Source: an uncultured Lachnospiraceae bacterium
GTDB taxonomy: Bacteria; Bacillota; Clostridia; Lachnospirales; Lachnospiraceae
Direction: 5' to 3'
Assembly (NCBI GenBank): GCA_910579505.1
Contig: CAJTTZ010000003.1
Coordinates: 277,166 to 341,165, forward strand
DNA length: 64,000 nucleotides
Shown: positions 35,146 to 44,394 of the stretch, piece after piece
How the letters are laid out: the number at the start of each line of letters is the position of its first letter
Numbering within the stretch: the first letter of the stretch is position 1
Notes under the pieces: model-generated
What the model was told of the DNA's origin: nothing
Seen by the model: the letters and a program-made list of their open reading frames with translations, nothing else
Database searches by the model: none
Position numbers and translations under genes: made by a program

Positions 35146-35354
35146 GATTGCGAAACTCCCTGATGTTTGTTGAAGATTGTACAAATAGCATAATCAATGC
35201 AGACGCGCTTGCGCTCCGTTTTGGACGTAGCGGTACTAGGCTCGTGAGTTGCAAAGCAACTCAATACCTCGCCAAGTGCCAACGTCCTACAAGGGTCTGC
35301 TTATGATTATACTATTTGCACAATTATCACTATGCTGTGAGGAGTTTCACATTG
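35146..35354. repeat. 209-bp nested inverted repeat (MITE-like)
   Basis: The outer arms GATTGCGAAACTCC (35146-35159) and GGAGTTTCACATTG (35341-35354) are inverted. Inside them 35178-35204 and 35295-35322 are inverted copies (TGTACAAATAGCATAATC against TGTGCAAATAGTATAATC). The core holds GGACGT/ACGTCC and the hairpin GAGTTGC-AAA-GCAACTC. The ends match the two shorter repeats at 27844 and 34160. Confidence 0.7.
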
Positions 35355-35390
35355 CCAAGATGATATAATTGCGTTGAGAAGGAGAAGAAC

Positions 35391-36788
35391 ATGGAAAAAC
35401 GGAGAAAGAAGATTATCGCGGGGCTGGCGGCTTTTATGGTCTTCATGTGGCTGTGTACGCTGATTTCTAAAAGCATTTATGCTTCAAAGCTGCCTATGGT
35501 TTCGACGACACGGACAGATTCCAAATATATCGAGCATATTGTGGAGGCGGAAGGCATTGTGGAGGCAGGGGCGAAACTGCCGGTGACGGTCCTGAGCGGT
35601 CTGCGAGTGGAGGAACTTGCGGTTCAGACCGGGGATAAGATAGAGGAGGGGGATCTTCTCTTTACCGTTGATCTGGAGGATATGAAACAGACGATGGAAG
35701 AACAGGAACTGGCGGCGGCAAAAGTACAGCTCCAGATCGACGCCATTGTGCGCAATAAGGAATTGGCGCAAAACCAGAAGGCATTGGAGGAGGCAAGGGC
35801 GAGAGAAGATTACGATGCGCTTGCCAGATATCAGGATACGCTGGTGGGCCGGGCGGCCGAAGGAGTGGCGCAGGCCGAGGAGGCGCTGGAGGAGCTGCAG
35901 GCGGAGAACCGGGCCCATGAGGGCGACTGGCGCAAGGAGAACGGCGAGGCAAAGACGGAGGAAGAAATGGAGGCGGAACGGCAGGCGAGAGAGCAGGAGG
36001 AGGAACGTCTGAAACAGGAACTGCAGGCGGCAGCTTATGCCGAGGCGGACGCCAAATGGAACCGGGATAATACCATAAAGGACGCAGGCCGCAAGGTGGA
36101 GGATATTCTGCAGGAGGAGAATGCCGATGCCACGCTTTCTGTTTACCGTACGGAGCTTTCGGCGGTACAGGAGAAGCTTGCCGCCTATCAGGCCATTATG
36201 GAGCAGGAGGGGAGGATCACCAGCCCCATGGGCGGGATGGTGACGGATGTCTATGTGCAGACCGGCGGCAGGGTGCCGGACACGGCGTCCTTTCTTCTGG
36301 CAGACGATGGGGTGCCCTGCCAGTTTCGGGCGTCTTTATCAAAAGAGCAGAAAAGTTATGTTAACTTAGGAGACGACGTGAAACTGCAGCTGGACGAGCG
36401 CAAAAAGATTGACGCGAAAGTGGATTATATTGAAGAGAACGAGAATATGCCGGGCACTTATACTGCGCTTCTGCGTCTGCCGGAGGAGACGGGGACACCC
36501 GGTCTTTCCGGGAAAATGATCTGCTCCAAGGCCGGGGATAAGTACCCGTTTTGTGTTTCTCTCCTGGCGCTGCACGCGGAGAACGACAGAAATTTCGTGT
36601 ATGTGGTGAGCGAGCGGGAGGGGATTCTCGGCACGGAATATTATGTGGAGGAGATTACCGTCAGTGTCGCGGACAAGAATGATAAGCTGGCGGCAATAGA
36701 AGGGGCCGTGACGGAAGAGAGCCGGATTATTGATTCTTCCACGAAGGAGATCAAGAAGGGGGATGTGGTCAGGCTTTCGGATGGCTGA
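35391..36788 (+). CDS. HlyD-like membrane-fusion/adaptor protein
   Basis: 465 residues: an N-terminal membrane segment (~9-26, AGLAAFMVFMWLCTLI), then a lipoyl-like half motif (ILSGLRVEELAVQTGDKIEEGDLLFTVD). A long charged coiled-coil hairpin spans ~110-255 (ALEEARAREDYDALARYQD, AEEALEELQAEN), followed by the second lipoyl half (GRITSPMGGMVTDVYVQTGG) and a beta-barrel region. Adaptors of this kind usually work with a MacB-like ABC exporter; none follows here, so its partner is elsewhere or it serves the lipoprotein/permease cluster. TATAAT at 35364-35369 may be its own -10. Confidence 0.85.
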   Translation: MEKRRKKIIAGLAAFMVFMWLCTLISKSIYASKLPMVSTTRTDSKYIEHIVEAEGIVEAGAKLPVTVLSGLRVEELAVQTGDKIEEGDLLFTVDLEDMKQTMEEQELAAAKVQLQIDAIVRNKELAQNQKALEEARAREDYDALARYQDTLVGRAAEGVAQAEEALEELQAENRAHEGDWRKENGEAKTEEEMEAERQAREQEEERLKQELQAAAYAEADAKWNRDNTIKDAGRKVEDILQEENADATLSVYRTELSAVQEKLAAYQAIMEQEGRITSPMGGMVTDVYVQTGGRVPDTASFLLADDGVPCQFRASLSKEQKSYVNLGDDVKLQLDERKKIDAKVDYIEENENMPGTYTALLRLPEETGTPGLSGKMICSKAGDKYPFCVSLLALHAENDRNFVYVVSEREGILGTEYYVEEITVSVADKNDKLAAIEGAVTEESRIIDSSTKEIKKGDVVRLSDG

Positions 36789-36874
36789 CAGAGAAAGTTA
36801 TTGAAAAGTGAGGGGCAAGGTTGTAGAATGATTTCGGATAACAGGAAACTTTGCCTCGAAGGACGGAAAATCAG

Positions 36875-37717
36875 ATGATTCTGGCGGCTATCAAAATCAC
36901 ATTTTGCTGTATCGCAGCGCTTGCTGTCTTATATATGCTGGCGATTATGCCGCGTATGATAAAAAGACCCGATACCTCTCTCTTTAAGAAGGTATATTTT
37001 GCCCACAGGGGACTCCACGACAATACGGGGGATGCGCCGGAAAATTCTATGGCAGCGTTTAAAAAGGCGGTGGAAGCCGGGCTTGGTATGGAACTGGACG
37101 TACAGGTGACCAGTGACGGCGTGCCGGTTATTTTCCATGACTTTAAACTGGAGAGGATATGCGGCGCGGAGGGGAAGGTCGTGAACCATACCTATAAGGA
37201 ACTGCAGGCTTATACCCTCTGTCAGTCCGGGGAACGGATTCCAAGGCTGTCTGATCTGCTCCACATGGTGGATGGTCGTGTGCCCCTGATTGTGGAGATC
37301 AAGGCGGAGACGGCGGACGTTTCCTGCTGCGCGGTTATAGATAGGCTGCTGCGCGCCTACCATGGCGCTTATTGTATCGAATCCTTTAATCCCCTGGTAC
37401 TCTGGTGGTTCCGTCTTAACCGCGGGGAAGTGGTGCGGGGACAGCTTTCCTCAAATTTTCGCAGGGAGGGTGTGTACTGGAATGTGCTCTACTTTGCCAT
37501 GACGCATCTTTTGTTCAATTTTCTGACCAAACCGGATTTTATCGCCTACAATCACAAATTCAGCGAAGAGCCGGGCAGAAGAATATGCAGACATCTTTAC
37601 AGACATCCCGCGGCGGCCTGGACGATCCGCAGTGAACAGGAGCTGGAGGCGCTTCGGGGTGAGTATGATGTGTTTATTTTTGACAGCTTTCTTCCGAACA
37701 GAGCCGGTTTGTTGTGA
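36875..37717 (+). CDS. Glycerophosphodiester phosphodiesterase
   Basis: Hydrolyses glycerophosphodiesters to glycerol 3-phosphate and an alcohol. About 280 residues from ATG 36875, with AAGGACGG before it; an in-frame TTG at 36851 is less likely. A single N-terminal membrane segment (IKITFCCIAALAVLYMLAIM) anchors it. The GDPD motifs are FAHRGLHDNTGDAPENSMAA, GLGMELDVQVTSDGVPVIFHD and VPLIVEIKAE. The active site could face outside; the topology cannot be settled from one segment. Confidence 0.9.
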   Translation: MILAAIKITFCCIAALAVLYMLAIMPRMIKRPDTSLFKKVYFAHRGLHDNTGDAPENSMAAFKKAVEAGLGMELDVQVTSDGVPVIFHDFKLERICGAEGKVVNHTYKELQAYTLCQSGERIPRLSDLLHMVDGRVPLIVEIKAETADVSCCAVIDRLLRAYHGAYCIESFNPLVLWWFRLNRGEVVRGQLSSNFRREGVYWNVLYFAMTHLLFNFLTKPDFIAYNHKFSEEPGRRICRHLYRHPAAAWTIRSEQELEALRGEYDVFIFDSFLPNRAGLL

Positions 37718-37765
37718 TCTTTTGGCCTTTTTTGAAAATATGACGGCACTTTCGCACGCTAATGT

Positions 37766-37814
37766 GACAAATATTTTGTAATATTTGTCTCTCTTTTTGT
37801 GAAATTTTTCAAAA
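37766..37814 (+). promoter_or_regulatory. Two palindromes upstream of ppdK, one Rex-like
   Basis: GACAAATATT-TTGT-AATATTTGTC (37766-37789) is a perfect 10-bp inverted repeat. TTGTGAAATTTTTCAAAA (37797-37814) resembles the redox regulator Rex consensus (TTGTGAA-N4-TTCACAA) with one clear mismatch. The first could also be a weak AT-rich terminator for the preceding gene. Confidence 0.4.
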
Positions 37815-37901
37815 AACCAGTGTTAAAATTGCAAAAATATGGTAAAATAGATGCTAGCCGAGTGGCTTTAACTTTTAACGGAATGGAGGATAGCAAATAA
37901 C

Positions 37902-40526
37902 ATGGCGAAATGGGTATATTTATTTGAGGAAGGAAACGCGGATATGCGTAATCTTCTGGGTGGTAAGGGAGCCAATCTTGCAGAGATGACCAATCTTGGA
38001 TTGCCGATTCCGCAGGGTTTTACCGTGACGACGGAGGCCTGTACAGACTACTATAATAACGGAAGACAGATCTCGGACGAGATTAAGGAGCAGATTTTTA
38101 CCGCGCTTGCAGGACTTGAGGAAAAACAGGGTAAGAAATTCGGTGATACCGAAAATCCCCTTCTCGTCTCGGTTCGTTCCGGAGCAAGAGCGTCCATGCC
38201 CGGTATGATGGATACTATTTTGAATCTGGGCCTGACGGATGCGGCCGTGGAGGGCTTTGCAGGAAAGACAGGGAATCCCCGGTTTGCGTATGATTCCTAC
38301 CGCAGATTTATTCAGATGTTCTCCGATGTGGTTATGGAGATCCCCAAGTCTTATTTTGAGAGAATCTTAGACGAAATCAAAGAGTCCAAGGGCGTGAAGT
38401 TCGACACTGACCTGACCGCGGAGGACATGAAAGAGATTATCGTCCGTTTTAAGAATATTTATAAAGAGAACAAAGGCGAAGAGTTCCCGCAGGATCCCAA
38501 GGTACAGCTTATGGAGGCGGTTAAGGCTGTGTTCCGTTCCTGGGATAATGAGAGGGCGATTGTATACAGACGCATGAACGATATCCCCGGAGACTGGGGC
38601 ACGGCGGTAAACGTGCAGGCGATGGTATTCGGCAATATGGGCGATACATCCGGCACAGGCGTTGCCTTTACAAGGAATCCTTCCACCGGCGCCAAGGGTA
38701 TTTACGGCGAGTACCTGATCAATGCCCAGGGTGAGGACGTGGTAGCGGGTATCCGTACACCGCAGCCCATCACCAGACTGGAGCAGGACCTTCCCGAGTG
38801 CTACAAGCAGTTTATGGAGATCGCGAACCGCCTCGAGGAGCACTACCGCGACATGCAGGATATGGAGTTTACCATCGAGGAAGGCAAGCTCTTCTTCTTA
38901 CAGACCAGAAACGGCAAGCGTACCGCGCCCGCGGCACTGCAGATTGCGTGTGACCTGGTAGATGAAGGAAAGATTACGCCTGAGGAGGCAGTGCTTCGAA
39001 TTGAAGCGAAATCGCTGGACCAGCTCTTACATCCGACCTTTGACCTCGACGCGCTGAAGGCGGGACAGGTAGTCGGACAGGCGCTTCCGGCATCCCCCGG
39101 CGCGGCGGCAGGCAAGGTTTACTTCACCGCCAACGAGGCGAAAGAAGCCCACGAGAAGGGTGAGAGAGTGGTGCTTGTGCGTCTGGAGACTTCCCCGGAG
39201 GATATCGAGGGCATGCATGCGGCGGAAGGTATTCTCACCGTGCGCGGCGGTATGACTTCCCACGCAGCTGTCGTTGCACGCGGCATGGGTACGGCATGTG
39301 TTTCCGGCTGCGGCGAGATTGCCATCAATGAGGCGGAGAAAGTATTTGAACTGGGCGGAGAGGTGTTCCATGAGGGCGATTACATTTCCCTGGACGGCTC
39401 CACCGGTAAGATTTATAAAGGCGATATCAAGACCGTTGAGGCTTCCGTAAGCGGCAACTTCGGACGGATTATGGAGTGGGCGGACAAGTACCGCAAGCTT
39501 CAGGTGCGCACCAACGCTGACACCCCTGCCGACGCAGCAAATGCCGTGAAGTACGGCGCGGAGGGCATCGGCCTTTGCAGAACGGAGCACATGTTCTTCG
39601 ATCCCGACAGGATCCCGAAGATCCGCCAGATGATTCTGGCGAGAACGCAGGAGCAGAGGGAGAAAGCGTTAAACGCGCTGATTCCTTTCCAGAAGGGCGA
39701 CTTCAAGGCATTGTATGAGGTGATGGAGGGAAGACCTGTGACCATCCGTTTCCTTGATCCCCCGTTACATGAGTTCGTGCCCACCGAGCAGGCGGATATC
39801 GACGATCTGGCGGTTGAAATGATGATGACGGCGGAGGAAGTGCAGGAGATCTGCGATTCCCTCCATGAGTTCAATCCCATGATGGGACACAGGGGATGCC
39901 GTCTGGCGGTTACCTATCCCGAGATTGCCAAGATGCAGACCAGGGCTGTGATGGAAGCGGCAATCGAGGTGAAGAATGAGAAGGGTTACGATATCGTACC
40001 CGAGATTATGATTCCTCTCGTAGGCGAGAAGAAAGAGCTTAAGTTTGTCAAGGACGTAGTCGTGGAAGTGGCGGAAGCTGTGAAGAAAGAGAAAAATTCC
40101 GACATCCAGTACCATATCGGAACGATGATCGAGATTCCCCGTGCGGCGCTTCTTGCAAACGAGATCGCCGAGGAGGCAGAGTTCTTCTCCTTCGGTACGA
40201 ACGACCTGACCCAGATGACCTTCGGCTTCTCCCGCGACGACGCAGGGAAGTTCTTGGGAGATTACTATAAGAATAAGATTTACGAGTCCGATCCGTTCGC
40301 AAGACTTGACCAGAACGGTGTTGGACAGCTCGTGCAGATGGCGGCTGAGAAGGGACGTGCAACCAGACCGAACATCAAGCTGGGTATCTGCGGCGAGCAT
40401 GGCGGCGATCCGTCATCCGTGGAGTTCTGCCATAAGGTGGGACTGACCTATGTTTCCTGTTCACCGTTCAGAGTGCCTATCGCGAGGCTGGCGGCGGCGC
40501 AGGCGGCGATTGCGGAGAAGAAGTAG
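37902..40526 (+). CDS. ppdK: Pyruvate, phosphate dikinase
   Basis: Interconverts pyruvate, ATP and phosphate with PEP, AMP and pyrophosphate; in anaerobes it is often used glycolytically. 874 residues, normal size. The N-terminal ATP-grasp domain has GGKGANLAEMTNLGLPIPQG. The swivelling domain has catalytic His in RGGMTSHAAVVARGMG. The C-terminal barrel has GICGEHGGDPSSVEFCH and catalytic Cys in YVSCSPFRVP. GGAGG lies about ten bases before the ATG. The mobile region begins 12 bases after its stop. Confidence 0.97.
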   Translation: MAKWVYLFEEGNADMRNLLGGKGANLAEMTNLGLPIPQGFTVTTEACTDYYNNGRQISDEIKEQIFTALAGLEEKQGKKFGDTENPLLVSVRSGARASMPGMMDTILNLGLTDAAVEGFAGKTGNPRFAYDSYRRFIQMFSDVVMEIPKSYFERILDEIKESKGVKFDTDLTAEDMKEIIVRFKNIYKENKGEEFPQDPKVQLMEAVKAVFRSWDNERAIVYRRMNDIPGDWGTAVNVQAMVFGNMGDTSGTGVAFTRNPSTGAKGIYGEYLINAQGEDVVAGIRTPQPITRLEQDLPECYKQFMEIANRLEEHYRDMQDMEFTIEEGKLFFLQTRNGKRTAPAALQIACDLVDEGKITPEEAVLRIEAKSLDQLLHPTFDLDALKAGQVVGQALPASPGAAAGKVYFTANEAKEAHEKGERVVLVRLETSPEDIEGMHAAEGILTVRGGMTSHAAVVARGMGTACVSGCGEIAINEAEKVFELGGEVFHEGDYISLDGSTGKIYKGDIKTVEASVSGNFGRIMEWADKYRKLQVRTNADTPADAANAVKYGAEGIGLCRTEHMFFDPDRIPKIRQMILARTQEQREKALNALIPFQKGDFKALYEVMEGRPVTIRFLDPPLHEFVPTEQADIDDLAVEMMMTAEEVQEICDSLHEFNPMMGHRGCRLAVTYPEIAKMQTRAVMEAAIEVKNEKGYDIVPEIMIPLVGEKKELKFVKDVVVEVAEAVKKEKNSDIQYHIGTMIEIPRAALLANEIAEEAEFFSFGTNDLTQMTFGFSRDDAGKFLGDYYKNKIYESDPFARLDQNGVGQLVQMAAEKGRATRPNIKLGICGEHGGDPSSVEFCHKVGLTYVSCSPFRVPIARLAAAQAAIAEKK

Positions 40527-40537
40527 AGGGGGAAATC

Positions 40538-40799
40538 TGTCGTAAGGCATTGAAATTTATTCTATACAAGGGCAAAAATATTTATTCTACGACATAGAAA
40601 AATAAGACCTTGCATCGCAGGATGCGGGGTCTTATTTTTGTCTAACGACTATCCTTTCCCTCGCATAAATACGGGATTTGTGGAACACTCTGCATAGAAA
40701 TCACCATGGAGTAGGGGCAGTTAGGGCGAAAGCCCGACAGGATAAAAGAGAGTGCCTTTTATATGCCCGATATAGAATAAATTTCAATGCCCTACGACA
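40538..40799. repeat. 262-bp structure with 29-bp terminal inverted repeats (Tn7-like end type)
   Basis: Left arm 40538-40566 begins TGTCGTAAGGCATTGAAATT; right arm 40771-40799 is its inverted copy ending CCTACGACA, with 28 of 29 bases matching. An extra TACGACA lies at 40588-40594 and further TTTATTCTA repeats lie inside, like multiple transposase-binding sites. TGT...ACA ends suit TnsB-type transposases. The flanks (AAATC and TGGTG) are not duplicated, so this may be an end region, a relic or a mini-element. Confidence 0.65.
40601..40639 (+). terminator. Intrinsic terminator, probably of ppdK
   Basis: AATAAGACC pairs with GGTCTTATT around an inner GCATC/GATGC stem, followed by a T-rich run. 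It lies inside the 262-bp inverted-repeat structure, separated from ppdK by the first arm. Confidence 0.85.
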
Positions 40800-40819
40800 T
40801 GGTGATATTTGTTAATGAT

Positions 40820-40954
40820 GTTTTTGGGAAAATGATAATAGGGCTGGAATCCTTGTAAAATGGGGATTTGAGAGAATTGGCGTTTCCCAAAAATGAGAGA
40901 CAAATTTCTCAAAAACGATTTAATTTTATTTTTGGGAACGTTTTTGGGAAAATG
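40820..40954. promoter_or_regulatory. Four TTTTTGGGAA-type repeats before the tns genes
   Basis: GTTTTTGGGAAAATG occurs at 40820-40834 and 40940-40954, ATTTTTGGGAACG at 40929-40940, and an inverted copy CGTTTCCCAAAAAT at 40881-40894. They are placed as an operator for the tns operon or as transposase-binding sites. Confidence 0.55.
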
Positions 40955-40987
40955 CAGGATGTTCCCGGATGGGAGGTTTTGCGTAGG

Positions 40988-41335
40988 ATGAGGAAGAAAA
41001 ATTTTAAAGGAAGATGTGAAAAGAGGGTGATAGGGAAGTGTTTTGAGGTATGCAGGACATATGATGCGATTCAGTATGCTTATGCTGATCTATTACAGGA
41101 GAGTGAGGAGGTTAAGGAGATCAGGTGCAATGTGCTGTTGGATGGATTGGAGGTCGGAGAGTATACATCAGACTTTGTTTGCACCAAGACAGACGGTGAT
41201 CTGATGGTACGGGAATGTGTATTTCGTAAGTTTTTGATGAAGCCTTTGACAGTGAAATTACTGGATGCTTCAAGGGAGTATTGGATCAGGCATGGAGTTA
41301 CAGATTGGGGGTTGGTCATTGATGAAGAAGTATGA
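40988..41335 (+). CDS. tnsA-like: TnsA-like small protein
   Basis: 115 residues from ATG 40988 with GGGAGG upstream; a TTG at 40868 would add 40 residues that overlap the GGGAA repeats, so it is disfavoured. The segment YTSDFVCTKTDGDLMVRECV followed by KLLDASREYWIRHGVTDWGL resembles the core of TnsA endonucleases (SDF...E, then the helix and strand). The usual E-x-K reads ECV, so the catalytic Lys is not obvious. It overlaps tnsB by 14 bases. Position just before TnsB is the strongest support for the assignment. Confidence 0.6.
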   Translation: MRKKNFKGRCEKRVIGKCFEVCRTYDAIQYAYADLLQESEEVKEIRCNVLLDGLEVGEYTSDFVCTKTDGDLMVRECVFRKFLMKPLTVKLLDASREYWIRHGVTDWGLVIDEEV

Positions 41336-43151
41336 GCTGTTGCGTTCTGGTGATAACATAATTCGTATACTGGATGTACAACAGGAGAGAACTCTTGTAA
41401 TTGACTGTGTGAAACATACTATGCCTGTATGGATTGAAACTAAGTTACTGGAATCTTATTCAGAGTGCTCTAATGAAGAACTCTTTAAGATTACAGAAAT
41501 TAAGATTATGGATGTGGATACTTTAGATTCAAACCAGAGGAAGGTTATGCATAAACGGTATACAATGATTGCACCTATTGTTTCATTCATATCAGATGAT
41601 AAGATGCGTTCTAAACTCATTTGTTCTATAGCCGAGGAACATAAAGTGTCAAAGCAGACTGTCAGGAATTATCTCTGTCTTTATTTATCGTATCTGGATG
41701 TGACTATTCTTGCCTTGAAGAAGCGTGAGTATAGTCAAGAACTGACGCAGGATGAAAAGCATATGCGTTGGGCACTTAATAAGTTCTTTTATACCACAAA
41801 GAAGCAATCCCTTATGACTGCCTACACAATGATGCTCAAAGAGAAGTATTGTGATGCCGATGGTGTGTTGGGTGAAGAATATCCATCTTTCTATCAGTTC
41901 CGATATTTTTACCGTAAGTCAAGAAAGATGCAGAACTTTTATATTTCAAGAGATGGACTAAAGAATTATCAGAGGAATAACAGACCGCTTACAGGAGAAG
42001 GGGTACAGGAATTTGCTCCTGCGGTTGGCGTAGGGATGTTGGATGCTACGGTGTGTGACATTTATCTGATCAATGAGGAAGGGAATCTGGTTGGCAGACC
42101 GATTCTAACTGCATGTATTGATGCTTATAGCAGTCTGTGTTGTGGATATTCCCTGTCATGGGAAGGAGGAGTATATAGTCTTAGAGGGCTAATGCTGAAT
42201 ATCATAACAAATAAGGTGGCGTGGTGTAGGCGTTTTGGTATTTCTATAGAAAAGGAAGATTGGGATTGTGACAGGCTTCCGGGGACATTTGTTACGGATA
42301 TGGGTAGTGAATATAAATCGGAAAATTTTGAACAGATTGCAGAATTAGGTGTTACGGTGGTCAATCTTCCATCGTACAGACCAGAACTGAAAGGATTGGT
42401 AGAGAAGTTTTTTGATCTGATACAGGGGACATATAAGAAGCATTTAAAGGGCAAGGGTGTGATTGAGCCTGATTATCAAGAACGGGGTGCACATGATTAC
42501 CGTAAAGATGCCTGCTTGACAATGATGGACTTTGAGAAGATTATTCTACATTGTATGATCTACTATAATGCAAAACGGATCATAGAAAACTTTCCATATA
42601 CAGAAGCTATGATAAATGCAGGGGTGAAGCCTTATGCGTCCTGTATCTGGGAATGGGGTAAGTCACAGATCGGGGCGAATTTAATCAGCGTGGACAGTAG
42701 AGAACTAATATTGACATTACTTCCGAGGACTACAGGGAAATTTGGTCGGACGGGATTGAAAGTAAATAAGTTGCGGTATCACTGTGAGGGATATACAGAG
42801 CAATATCTATCTGGTGGTACTGTGACTGTGGCTTATAACTCGGAAGATGTGACTTCTGTATGGGTGGTGGAGGATGGAGTTTATACAGAATTTACTTTGA
42901 TAGAATCCCGTTTTCAGGGAAAAGACCTTACAGAAGTGCAAGAGTTACAGAGTGGACAGAGGATTATTAGCAAGAACGAAGTGAGGAACAACTTACAGGC
43001 GCAGATAGATCTGGCACAACGTATTGAAACTATTGCAGGCAGTATCAGTGGGCATAGGGATGTACATATGAAGAATATTCGCCATACGAGAAGAAAGGAA
43101 CAGAGCAGATGTCATCAGGATTACATGAAGGAGGGGAGCTACCATGACTAA
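41322..43151 (+). CDS. tnsB: TnsB-like DDE transposase
   Basis: 609 residues from ATG 41322. Cuts and joins transposon ends. The retroviral-integrase core has Asp 241 in GMLDATVCDIYL, Asp 326 in FVTDMGSEYKSENF and Glu 361 in PELKGLVEKFFDLIQG, a D-D-E set with 35 residues between the last two positions. An HTH-type N-terminal region (EEHKVSKQTVRNYLCLYL) precedes it. The C-terminal part is Mu/TnsB-like. It overlaps tnsC by 8 bases, so the genes are translationally coupled. Confidence 0.9.
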   Translation: MKKYELLRSGDNIIRILDVQQERTLVIDCVKHTMPVWIETKLLESYSECSNEELFKITEIKIMDVDTLDSNQRKVMHKRYTMIAPIVSFISDDKMRSKLICSIAEEHKVSKQTVRNYLCLYLSYLDVTILALKKREYSQELTQDEKHMRWALNKFFYTTKKQSLMTAYTMMLKEKYCDADGVLGEEYPSFYQFRYFYRKSRKMQNFYISRDGLKNYQRNNRPLTGEGVQEFAPAVGVGMLDATVCDIYLINEEGNLVGRPILTACIDAYSSLCCGYSLSWEGGVYSLRGLMLNIITNKVAWCRRFGISIEKEDWDCDRLPGTFVTDMGSEYKSENFEQIAELGVTVVNLPSYRPELKGLVEKFFDLIQGTYKKHLKGKGVIEPDYQERGAHDYRKDACLTMMDFEKIILHCMIYYNAKRIIENFPYTEAMINAGVKPYASCIWEWGKSQIGANLISVDSRELILTLLPRTTGKFGRTGLKVNKLRYHCEGYTEQYLSGGTVTVAYNSEDVTSVWVVEDGVYTEFTLIESRFQGKDLTEVQELQSGQRIISKNEVRNNLQAQIDLAQRIETIAGSISGHRDVHMKNIRHTRRKEQSRCHQDYMKEGSYHD

Positions 43152-44394
43152 TCTTTCAGATATTATCCATATTTTGCCACCAATGAGAGCAGGGGAAGAT
43201 TTATTTTCAGCGTTGGAAGTTTTACCGAAGTATGATGAATCAATCTGTACAGCAGAGGTTCCTGTGCGTCTTATGGCACTTTCTGATCTCTACAGGATAT
43301 ATGTGCCTTCTCAGATGTCATTGGAGATTTACAGTAAAATGTATCTGGCATTGCTACGTTCATTACAGAAGAAGGGTACGAAACTGGCGGTACAGCAGAA
43401 GAATCAGAATCACAAAGCTATTATACAGCAGGAGTACAGCGGCATTATGGGTGGTTCTGACAGTTTTACGATCATTGGAGCATCCGGCATTGGCAAAAGT
43501 TCAGCGATAAGCAGAGCAATCACGTTGATTACGGAAAACAGAGTGATGGAAGTGGAAAATTCATATACGAAGATTATTCCCTGTATCTGTGTCCAGTGTC
43601 CTTTTGATTCTTCTGTAAAAGGGCTGCTGTTGGAGATTCTGAGAAAAGTAGATGGAATGATAGACAGTAAGTATTACCAGAATGCGCTAAGAGCCAGAAC
43701 GACAACGGATATGCTGATCGGGAGCGTCAGTCAGGTTGCATTGAATCATATCGGCTTGTTGGTGGTGGATGAGATTCAGAATGTATGTAACAGTAAAAAT
43801 GGAAAGAGCCTTGTGGGTATGCTGACGCAGCTTATCAATAATAGCGGTATTTCTATCTGTATGGTGGGGACTCCTGAGAGTGCTGTGTTTTTTGAACAGG
43901 CGGTTCAGCTTGCCAGAAGGTCTTTGGGGTTACGGTATGATGTGATGGTATATGGTGCGGATTTCAGAAAGTTTTGCGAGATTGTGTTTTCCTATCAGTA
44001 TGTGAAAACAAGGACGGAGATTACGGATGGGATCATGGAATGGCTTTATGAGCATACATCGGGGAATATATCGGTGGTGGTATCTCTGATCCATGATGCA
44101 CAGGAGATTGCGATTTTAAACGGTAAAGAAGTTCTGAATCTGGAAGTATTAAATGAAGCGTATCAAAAACGGTTATCTATGTTGCATGGGTTTATTCATA
44201 CGGAACAGAAAAAACAGATATCCAAGCCTAAAAAGAAGGTGCCTATTGCGAGTGCGGGTGTAAAGGTTCCTGTAAGAGAAGGGGATAGTGGAGAAGTTAC
44301 GATTGCAGATTTAGTATCGGTTGCCAAAGATGAAAATGTGGATATTGTACAGTTATTGAAAGAACATATGACAGTTATGGAGGTGGCGGTATGA
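43144..44394 (+). CDS. tnsC: TnsC/TniB-like AAA ATPase
   Basis: 416 residues. Walker A IIGASGIGKSSAISRAI lies near residue 111 and Walker B HIGLLVVDEIQNV near residue 200, followed by sensor-like ICMVGTPESAVFFEQ. In Tn7-type systems this regulator links the target selector to the transposase. It overlaps both neighbours (8 bases with tnsB, 4 bases with tniQ), the compact layout expected of one transposition operon. Confidence 0.9.
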   Translation: MTNLSDIIHILPPMRAGEDLFSALEVLPKYDESICTAEVPVRLMALSDLYRIYVPSQMSLEIYSKMYLALLRSLQKKGTKLAVQQKNQNHKAIIQQEYSGIMGGSDSFTIIGASGIGKSSAISRAITLITENRVMEVENSYTKIIPCICVQCPFDSSVKGLLLEILRKVDGMIDSKYYQNALRARTTTDMLIGSVSQVALNHIGLLVVDEIQNVCNSKNGKSLVGMLTQLINNSGISICMVGTPESAVFFEQAVQLARRSLGLRYDVMVYGADFRKFCEIVFSYQYVKTRTEITDGIMEWLYEHTSGNISVVVSLIHDAQEIAILNGKEVLNLEVLNEAYQKRLSMLHGFIHTEQKKQISKPKKKVPIASAGVKVPVREGDSGEVTIADLVSVAKDENVDIVQLLKEHMTVMEVAV

